A stretch of DNA of 20,463 bases, from the NCBI GenBank assembly GCA_029248845.1, contig JAQWIO010000020.1, positions 1-20,463 of the forward strand. Direction: 5' to 3'. The translations under genes and the position numbers were made by a program. Origin of the DNA: Polaribacter sp. GTDB taxonomy: Bacteria > Bacteroidota > Bacteroidia > Flavobacteriales > Flavobacteriaceae. Below the pieces are notes generated by a model. It was not told the DNA's origin. It searched no databases and worked only from the letters and a program-made list of their open reading frames with translations. Below, piece by piece: positions 15,466 through 20,463 of this stretch (the stretch's first letter is position 1; every line of letters begins with the position of its first letter).

Positions 15466-16506
15466 ATGAAGAATCCTTCTTTACTAGCTCCTTATTTGGT
15501 ATGTTTTCTCCTACTGACCTCTTGTTCTGATGCATACAAGTTTAGCTTAGCACATAAAAAAGAAGTTCCTTTAAACTATAAAATGAATGTTACCTTAAAA
15601 GAAAAGAATCGTAAATCTATAGAGAAAGTGCAGTTTTTTGTTAATGGAAAAGAAATTTCTTCTAATGGAGCTTCTGCAACAATACAAACAAATAGTATCG
15701 GTGTAGGGAAACATCAAATTTCTGCCCTAGTTTTTTATTCTGAAAAGACTAAAAAAGAAAATAGTTTTTTTGAAGTTTTAGCAAACAAAGCCCCTATTGT
15801 ATATAATTACAGTATCATTAATGAATTTCCTCATGATAAAAAAGCCTATACACAAGGCTTAGAATATTACAATGGTTTCTTATATGAAACTACAGGAAAA
15901 AGAGGAAAATCTACCTTAAGAAAAGTTGATATTGAAACAGGTAAAGTCCTACAGAAAATCGATTTAGATAAAAAATATTTTGGTGAAGGAATGACTATTT
16001 TCAACAATAAGATATATTGGTTAACATGGCAAGCAAAAAAAGGGTTCGTATATAATTTAGATACTTTCAAACAGGAAAAAGAGTTTGCATACAACAACAG
16101 CATAGAAGGATGGGGAATTACTCACAATGAAACCGCATTAATTAAATCTGATGGTTCTCATAAGATATGGTTTTTAGACCCTTTAACGTTAAAAGAAAGG
16201 AAATCAATTCAAGTTTATACAAATAAATATGCTGTAAAAGATTTGAATGAGTTAGAAATGATTAATGGAAAAATATATGCCAACAAATACCTGCAAAATG
16301 CGATTGTAATTATAGATCCAAATACTGGAATAGTTGAAGGAATTGCAAATTTAAAATCTTTGAAAAAAGAAATGGAAAAAACACAAAAATTAGTATCTCA
16401 AGATGAAGTTTTAAATGGTATTGCTTATGATTCTAAAAATAATAGAATATTTGTTACCGGAAAAAATTGGGGAAAATTATTTGAAATAGAATTGATAAAA
16501 CAATAA
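15466..16506 (+). CDS. Lipoprotein glutaminyl-peptide cyclotransferase (glutamine cyclotransferase family)
   Basis: A 346-residue predicted lipoprotein: signal MKNPSLLAPYLVCFLLLTSC with lipidated C20. Residues ~35-105 look like an Ig-like beta domain (VQFFVNGKEISSNG ... VGKHQISALVF). Residues ~115-345 are the glutamine cyclotransferase five-bladed propeller, with AYTQGLEYYNGFLYETTG, YFGEGMTIFNNKIYWLTW, SIEGWGITHN, DLNELEMINGKIYANKY and VLNGIAYD ... TGKNWG (quoted in pieces). The family turns N-terminal glutamine of peptides into pyroglutamate, a step that can protect exported proteins. Placement on a lipid anchor suggests action on exported or surface proteins in the periplasm. A second lipoprotein gene follows after ~40 bases, so they are probably an operon. 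Identification is good; the natural substrate is unknown. Confidence 0.92.
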   Translation: MKNPSLLAPYLVCFLLLTSCSDAYKFSLAHKKEVPLNYKMNVTLKEKNRKSIEKVQFFVNGKEISSNGASATIQTNSIGVGKHQISALVFYSEKTKKENSFFEVLANKAPIVYNYSIINEFPHDKKAYTQGLEYYNGFLYETTGKRGKSTLRKVDIETGKVLQKIDLDKKYFGEGMTIFNNKIYWLTWQAKKGFVYNLDTFKQEKEFAYNNSIEGWGITHNETALIKSDGSHKIWFLDPLTLKERKSIQVYTNKYAVKDLNELEMINGKIYANKYLQNAIVIIDPNTGIVEGIANLKSLKKEMEKTQKLVSQDEVLNGIAYDSKNNRIFVTGKNWGKLFEIELIKQ

Positions 16507-16547
16507 TTTGCCTAATGAATAGTTCTATTTTAAACAAATTTAATTTT

Positions 16548-18056
16548 ATGAGATATCTGATTACTTTTCTTATTTGTGTTTTTCTTATTTCCATAAGTTC
16601 ATGTAGAAAAGATTTTAATACTGTTCCTAGTTTTGGAAATCTAGAATTTTCAAAAGACACCGTTTTTTTAGACACCATCTTCACCAATATTGGCTCTACA
16701 ACTTATAATTTAAAAGTATACAATAGAAGTAATAATGCTATTACAATCCCTCAAATAAAATTAGAAAACGGAACTTCATCTAGCTACAGATTAAATGTAG
16801 ATGGAATTCCAGGAAAAGAATTTGAAAATATAGATATTCTTGCTAGAGATAGTATTTATGTATTTGTAGAAACAACGATAAATATAAATAATTCTGTGAG
16901 CCCGTTGTATACAGACAAAATATTATTTGATGTTGGAAGTAGTGAGCAAAACGTAGATTTAATCACTTTGGTACAAGACGCTAATTTTATTTTTCCAGGA
17001 AAAGATGCGGTAACAATGAAAATTGACAGTCTTTCATTAGACGGACAACCAACTACATTAAAAGGTCGTTTTTTAACAGATGAAGAATTAGTATTCAGTA
17101 ACTTAAAGCCCACAGTTATTTATGGTTTTGCAGCAGTACCAGCAAATAAAACATTAATTATTGAAGCTGGAGCTAGCGTCCATTTTCACCATAATTCAGG
17201 TCTAATTGTAGATGATAAAGCGACTCTAAAAGTAAACGGAACACTTTCTGAAAAGGTTATTTTTGAAGGAGATCGTTTGGAACATTCTTTTGGTGAAATC
17301 TCAGGTCAATGGGGAGCTATTTGGATGCGCGCGGGTAGTTTAGATAATGAAATAAATCACGCTACAATAAAAAACGGAATTATTGGTATTTTGGTTGATA
17401 GTATTGGTTCTACATCAAGCCCAACTCTAAAACTACAAAATACAGAAATTTACAATCATTCTAGTTATGGAATATTAGGGCGTGAAACAAATATAGAAGC
17501 TTCTAATTTAGTAGTTGGCAATGCTGGTCTGGCTTCATTAGCTGCTACTATTGGAGGTACTTATAACTTTACGCATTCAACATTTGCTAATTTTTGGAAT
17601 GGAGGATTACGTCAACTTCCCGCAGTTATTGTAAACAACTTCTTTGCTTATGAAGATGAAGCTGGGCAAGAAATTATTGAAACTAGAGATTTACACGCTG
17701 CAAACTTTACCAACTGTATTTTTGATGGAAATAACAATATAGAATTCATTTTAGATAAAGTTGATGGTGGTGGAATTTTCAATTACAATATCAGTAATTG
17801 TATGATTCGATCTAATGATATAAACAATTCTTTTGAGGAAAATACCGAATTAGACTTTACAAACTCATTTTATCAAAATAATATACTCAATGGAAACACC
17901 CACTTTAGAAATACTCAAAAAAATGATTTTATAATTGGCGAGGAATCTGATGCAATCAACAAGGCAATATCAAGCCCATTTACTAGTGATATTTTAGGAA
18001 TCGACAGAACTATGAGTCCAGATATTGGTGCCTATCAACATATTATTTTTGATTGA
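16548..18056 (+). CDS. Beta-helix-like lipoprotein, unknown function
   Basis: A 502-residue predicted surface or periplasmic lipoprotein. I start at ATG 16548, which gives MRYLITFLICVFLISISSC with lipidated C19; the in-frame ATG at 16515 would add eleven residues before the signal. Residues ~25-150 look like a beta-sandwich (SFGNLEFSKDTVFLDTIFTN, VYNRSNNAITIP, GTSSSYRLNVDGIPGKEFEN). From ~200 on there is a parallel beta-helix-type repeat region: GASVHFHHNSGLIVDDKATL, GTLSEKVIFEGDR, GQWGAIWMRAGS, NTEIYNHSSYGILG, FTNCIFDGNNN. The end SPDIGAYQH is a motif common at the end of such helices. Similar proteins are frequent in Flavobacteriaceae but have no assigned role, as far as I know. It follows the glutamine cyclotransferase gene in a likely operon. 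The last bases abut an eroded gene on the other strand. Confidence 0.85.
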   Translation: MRYLITFLICVFLISISSCRKDFNTVPSFGNLEFSKDTVFLDTIFTNIGSTTYNLKVYNRSNNAITIPQIKLENGTSSSYRLNVDGIPGKEFENIDILARDSIYVFVETTININNSVSPLYTDKILFDVGSSEQNVDLITLVQDANFIFPGKDAVTMKIDSLSLDGQPTTLKGRFLTDEELVFSNLKPTVIYGFAAVPANKTLIIEAGASVHFHHNSGLIVDDKATLKVNGTLSEKVIFEGDRLEHSFGEISGQWGAIWMRAGSLDNEINHATIKNGIIGILVDSIGSTSSPTLKLQNTEIYNHSSYGILGRETNIEASNLVVGNAGLASLAATIGGTYNFTHSTFANFWNGGLRQLPAVIVNNFFAYEDEAGQEIIETRDLHAANFTNCIFDGNNNIEFILDKVDGGGIFNYNISNCMIRSNDINNSFEENTELDFTNSFYQNNILNGNTHFRNTQKNDFIIGEESDAINKAISSPFTSDILGIDRTMSPDIGAYQHIIFD

Positions 18057-18059
18057 TTG

Positions 18060-18300
18060 TTTTTTGTAAACAACTCCCTCTTTAGGACCAGAGTTTCCAA
18101 TTAAATTTTTACTACTCCCATTTGCAGGATCTGTATGACCGCCAGTAGTTTCTGAAGATTTACCTGTATTAAAACCTCTTGGACCCAGAATTTCACCCGA
18201 CTTTGTGTCAATTAATTTATTACATAAAATGTATACATTTTGAGCAATTTCCTCCTGAAAAAGGAACAAAAAAAAGAAAAAGAAGGTTTTTATTGTTCTT
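18060..18300 (-). pseudogene. Eroded remnant of a secreted metal-dependent amidohydrolase
   Basis: On the minus strand the sequence reads as a phenylalanine/leucine-rich signal-like stretch, then EEIAQNVYILCNKLIDTKSG, then EILGPRGFNTGKSSETTGGH and TDPANGSSKNLIGNSGPKEG. The first piece matches the start of imidazolonepropionase-like amidohydrolases (a beta strand plus K-L-I-D-x-K-x-G). The second matches an internal block of the same family (GPR-x5-GKS-x3-TGGH-x-DP-x-NG ... GPKEGV). The ~90-100 residues normally between them, which carry the metal-binding HxH, are missing, and similarity stops after GPKEGVV near 18070, where the neighbouring gene begins. No ATG opens the frame; one ATG upstream (near 18322) is out of frame across long T runs. 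It is thus a remnant with an internal deletion and lost C-terminus. It fills most of the 358-base gap between genes. Confidence 0.75.
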
Positions 18301-18414
18301 AAATAATTTAGATTTTCCCATTAAATAAGAACTGTTTTATAAGGGATTATTTGAATACATTTTATCTCTAAATCTATGAAAAAATGAGTAAATTGCTTTT
18401 TTAAAAATGACAAA

Positions 18415-19095
18415 ATGAAAAATATTGTTATCACGGGAACCAGTAGAGGTATTGGATTTGAATTAGCGAAACAGTTTGCCGAAAAAGGGCATCAAGTTTT
18501 GGCTCTTTCAAGAAACACAATTCCTTTAAAAGAATATAATCATAAAAATATTACAGTAATTTCTGTTGATTTATCAGATAATTCAGAGATGTACAAAGTC
18601 TGTGATTTTATAAAAAACAACTGGAAAAGGATTGATATATTAATCAATAATGCCGGTAAATTAATAAACAAACCTTTTACGCAATTGTCTTCGGAAGATT
18701 TTTTAGAGGTTTATAAAGTAAATGTTTTTGCAGTTGCTGAAATTACAAAATTAATGATTCCATTCTTACAAAAAGGAAGTCATGTTATTACCATTAGCTC
18801 TATGGGAGGAATCCAAGGAAGCACTAAATTTCCTGGATTAGCAGCTTATTCTTCTGCGAAAGGAGCCGTAATTACGTTGTCCGAATTATTAGCCGAAGAA
18901 TACAAAGATCACCAAATAGCTTTTAATGTTTTAGCAATAGGTGCCGTTCAAACAGAAATGTTAAAAGAAGCATTCCCTGATTATAAAGCACCACTTTCTG
19001 CCAAAGAAATGGCAAATTATATTTTTGATTTTTCTTTAGCAGGTAACAAATTTTATAATGGTAAAGTATTACAAGTATCGTCATCAACACCCTAG
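18415..19095 (+). CDS. Short-chain dehydrogenase/reductase (SDR), unknown substrate
   Basis: A 226-residue classical SDR, an NAD(P)-dependent oxidoreductase of the cytosol. The cofactor motif TGTSRGIG spans residues 7-14, NNAG 78-81, the catalytic serine lies in ITISSMGG (S128/S129), and the Y-x3-K pair is Y145 and K149 in AAYSSAKGA. Arg at 11 of the glycine motif hints at NADPH preference. It is at the short end of the family: the usual C-terminal substrate loop and GG-x-W/DGG ending are replaced by FYNGKVLQVSSSTP. The substrate cannot be told from sequence. It ends with TAG six bases before the TTG of the SprT-like gene, in the same reading frame, so the two are almost certainly cotranscribed. 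Confidence 0.92.
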   Translation: MKNIVITGTSRGIGFELAKQFAEKGHQVLALSRNTIPLKEYNHKNITVISVDLSDNSEMYKVCDFIKNNWKRIDILINNAGKLINKPFTQLSSEDFLEVYKVNVFAVAEITKLMIPFLQKGSHVITISSMGGIQGSTKFPGLAAYSSAKGAVITLSELLAEEYKDHQIAFNVLAIGAVQTEMLKEAFPDYKAPLSAKEMANYIFDFSLAGNKFYNGKVLQVSSSTP

Positions 19096-19101
19096 TTTTC
19101 T

Positions 19102-19713
19102 TTGAATACGGACTACCATAAGTACATACCAGAAAAAGCAATTCCTTTTATTCAATTTTTAGTTGATAGTCATCATTTTACATTAAAAATTGTAAATCAA
19201 AGACAAACAAAACATGGTGACTTTAGAAAATTACCAAATGGAAGATTTCAAATTACAGTAAATAACAACCTCAATCCCTATCAATTTTTATTAACGTTAG
19301 TGCATGAAATTGCACACCATGTTACACACCAAAAATTTGGTATGGTTCAGGCTCATGGAAAAGAATGGAAAACTGTTTTTCAACACTTAATGCTGCCTTT
19401 TTTAAGACCAGATATTTACCCTAAAGAAATGCTGCCTTTTTTAGCCAATTATTTAAAAAACCCAAAAGCAAGTACAGATGCTGATGCTAACTTATCCTTA
19501 ATTTTAAGAGGAAACATGGCAGAAAAAGGAAAAAAATTTATGTTTGAAATTCCTTTGGGCAGTTTTTTTGAGTTTAAAAATACTATCTATAAAAGAGGAA
19601 ATAAAAAAAGAACAAGGTTTGAATGTTTAAATATGAGCAATCATAAAATATACCTATTCAATCAAAATGTAGAAATAAAATTAGCTACAAACAACAAAAA
19701 TGAAACATTGTAA
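19102..19713 (+). CDS. SprT-like zinc metalloprotein
   Basis: A 203-residue SprT-domain protein. The zinc peptidase motif HEIAHH (H68, E69, H72) is in LVHEIAHHVTHQKFG, and a third ligand candidate is H85 in AHGKEWK; the pattern HExxH ... H-G-x-x-W/F is that of SprT/Spartan domains. The C-terminal part (~130-203) carries basic beta-rich sequence (YKRGNKKRTRFECLN) but no CxxC zinc ribbon. The only start that keeps the N-terminal helix is TTG at 19102; no ATG occurs before the active site. The stop of the upstream SDR gene is in this same frame, three codons before. Bacterial SprT proteins are poorly understood; eukaryotic Spartan cuts DNA-protein crosslinks, and a similar role here would be inference only. 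Confidence 0.88.
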   Translation: MNTDYHKYIPEKAIPFIQFLVDSHHFTLKIVNQRQTKHGDFRKLPNGRFQITVNNNLNPYQFLLTLVHEIAHHVTHQKFGMVQAHGKEWKTVFQHLMLPFLRPDIYPKEMLPFLANYLKNPKASTDADANLSLILRGNMAEKGKKFMFEIPLGSFFEFKNTIYKRGNKKRTRFECLNMSNHKIYLFNQNVEIKLATNNKNETL

Positions 19714-19766
19714 ATTTTGAAGTGATTAAATTTTGATCCCTAAAAACAACTGAAAAAATTTAAATA

Positions 19767-20303
19767 TTATTCTAAATAGATTTTATCTATTTCTAATTTA
19801 AAGTATTCCTTTTTTTTATTTCCTATTAAAAATGCAAGTTCTTCAATAGTTTCTGAAGAGAAATTACCCATATTTAGATTTCTTCCTCTAAATGCAGGAT
19901 ACATATCTGAAAGAGCTATGGTAATAGTTTGCCAAGAGCCATTTGTTTTAAAAGTTGATATAAAAGAATAGTAGTTAGAAACATGGTCCTTTATTCTAAA
20001 TTGATATTTTTTCCCATCGCCTTTTAGTTTGATAACAATTTTCTGAAAATCTTTTATTTCTATTGAAGAAAAACGATATCGTAATAAAGAAAAACCTCCG
20101 TTATTGTCTGTAGAAACATGTCCGTAAAACTCACCATTGCCTTCATTATTAACTTTAAAATCACCCTTAGACCTTCCTCCCATTACAACATCATCAACAA
20201 CTCTCCATTGTAAAATATTGGCATTAGAATTAAAATCAAAAATCACAAAATTTGAGGTATTCATAAAAAAAAGTATTGAAAGAAATAGGAAAGTTTTACT
20301 CAT
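19767..20303 (-). CDS. CIA30-family (complex I intermediate-associated protein 30-like) protein
   Basis: A 178-residue protein of the CIA30 family, a galactose-binding-like jelly roll. Family blocks are evident: WRVVDDVVMGGRSKGDFKVN (33-52), FYGHVSTDNNGGFSLLRYRF (58-77), KGDGKKYQFRIKD, WQTITIALSDMYPAFRGR, and IEELAFLIGNKKKEYFKLEI near the end. The N-terminus (MSKTFLFLSILFFMNTSN) is hydrophobic and may be a signal peptide, though a cleavage site is not obvious. In mitochondria CIA30 helps assemble NADH dehydrogenase; bacterial members stand apart from nuo genes, as here, and their role is unknown. It is convergent with the SprT-like gene. A TATTTTTA (7 of 8 to the -7 consensus) lies ~30 bases upstream of its start. 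Confidence 0.88.
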   Translation of the reverse strand: MSKTFLFLSILFFMNTSNFVIFDFNSNANILQWRVVDDVVMGGRSKGDFKVNNEGNGEFYGHVSTDNNGGFSLLRYRFSSIEIKDFQKIVIKLKGDGKKYQFRIKDHVSNYYSFISTFKTNGSWQTITIALSDMYPAFRGRNLNMGNFSSETIEELAFLIGNKKKEYFKLEIDKIYLE

Positions 20304-20369
20304 AATTCATAAGAAATTATGTATAAAAATAGCTACTATAACTTTAAGTACTGTTTAAATAATGTTAAA

Positions 20370-20400
20370 AAAAAACTCCACACGATGTGTGGAGTTTTTT
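20370..20400. terminator. Strong terminator downstream of tRNA-Lys
   Basis: A 14-pair perfect stem (20370-20383 with 20387-20400; core AACTCCACAC / GTGTGGAGTT) closes a three-base loop. Runs of A and T on the two sides let it act in both directions; on the minus strand it lies right after the tRNA 3' end. Confidence 0.9.
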
Positions 20401-20405
20401 TATTG

Positions 20406-20463
20406 TGACCGGGCTGGGGCTCGAACCCAGGACCCTCTCCTTAAAAGGGAGATGCTCTACCAA
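20406..20463 (-). tRNA. tRNA-Lys (anticodon UUU), truncated by the window edge
   Basis: On the minus strand the visible part has the D-arm end TTGGTAGAGCA, the anticodon arm TCTCC-CTTTTAA-GGAGA (loop bases place UUU at 34-36, so lysine), the variable loop, the T-arm CTGGG-TTCGAGC-CCCAG and the acceptor strand CCCGGTC with discriminator A. The 5' acceptor strand lies outside the window. The 3' CCA is not encoded (ACA follows), so it would be added enzymatically. Confidence 0.95.

Noticed and set aside
18060..18414. CRISPR, insertion sequence or attachment-site structure in the gap
   Set aside because: No direct repeats, terminal inverted repeats or transposase-like frame; the gap is explained by the amidohydrolase remnant.
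20406..20463. Integration of a mobile element at the tRNA-Lys gene
   Set aside because: No integrase gene and no duplicated tRNA 3' end in the window; the downstream genes look like ordinary chromosome.

Overview
The window is AT-rich (my impression is about 30% GC) and its gene content, protein flavour and promoters point to a member of the Bacteroidota, most likely a (marine) Flavobacteriaceae. The clues are: -7 elements of the form TAnnTTTG with an upstream TTG; lipoproteins with a Cys lipobox; the fused phosphatase-SerA protein; a type B ribosomal protein L31; DUF2141 and glutamine-cyclotransferase lipoproteins; and almost no Shine-Dalgarno signals. This is ordinary chromosome, with no sign of a phage, plasmid, transposon or CRISPR array.

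Layout. 1-1735: the 3' end of dnaK with its terminator, an unrecognised small protein with a TTG start, and a secreted DUF2141 protein. 1736-6626: a minus-strand kynurenine pathway cluster read as kynU > kmo > (dead gene) > 3-hydroxyanthranilate dioxygenase > ACMS decarboxylase, with a good promoter in front of kynU. Between kmo and the dioxygenase lies a fossil: the N-terminal half of a RidA-type 2-aminomuconate deaminase joined to the last ~30 codons of a short-chain dehydrogenase, with two stop codons and two frameshifts. 6696-7883: an SH3 + NlpC/P60 cell-wall hydrolase lipoprotein facing away from the kyn cluster. 8023-10879 (minus): a natural fusion of a SerB-like phosphatase to SerA, and an odd UbiA-like membrane protein. 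11068-14606: gcvP followed by a thiE-like gene that lacks the usual phosphate-binding motif. 14900-15331: rpmE2 (L31B) on the minus strand with its own promoter, a structured leader and a terminator. 15466-18056: two lipoproteins in tandem (glutamine cyclotransferase; beta-helix-like protein). 18060-18300 (minus): the eroded start of a secreted amidohydrolase. 18415-19713: a short-chain dehydrogenase followed, in the same reading frame after one stop codon, by a SprT-like metalloprotein. 19767-20463 (minus): a CIA30-family protein and, at the edge, a truncated tRNA-Lys with its terminator.

How the parts fit. The kyn genes would convert kynurenine (made elsewhere from tryptophan) through 3-hydroxykynurenine and 3-hydroxyanthranilate to ACMS, which ACMSD decarboxylates to 2-aminomuconate semialdehyde. 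The next-but-one enzyme, the deaminase, is visibly dead here, so the catabolic branch looks broken or relocated. Serine synthesis (SerA-phosphatase fusion) and glycine cleavage (gcvP) sit near each other and both feed one-carbon metabolism, though on opposite strands with separate promoters. I did not find a clearly new defence or mobile system. The two gene fossils, the degenerate thiE-like gene and the unexplained leaders are the parts most worth a second look.
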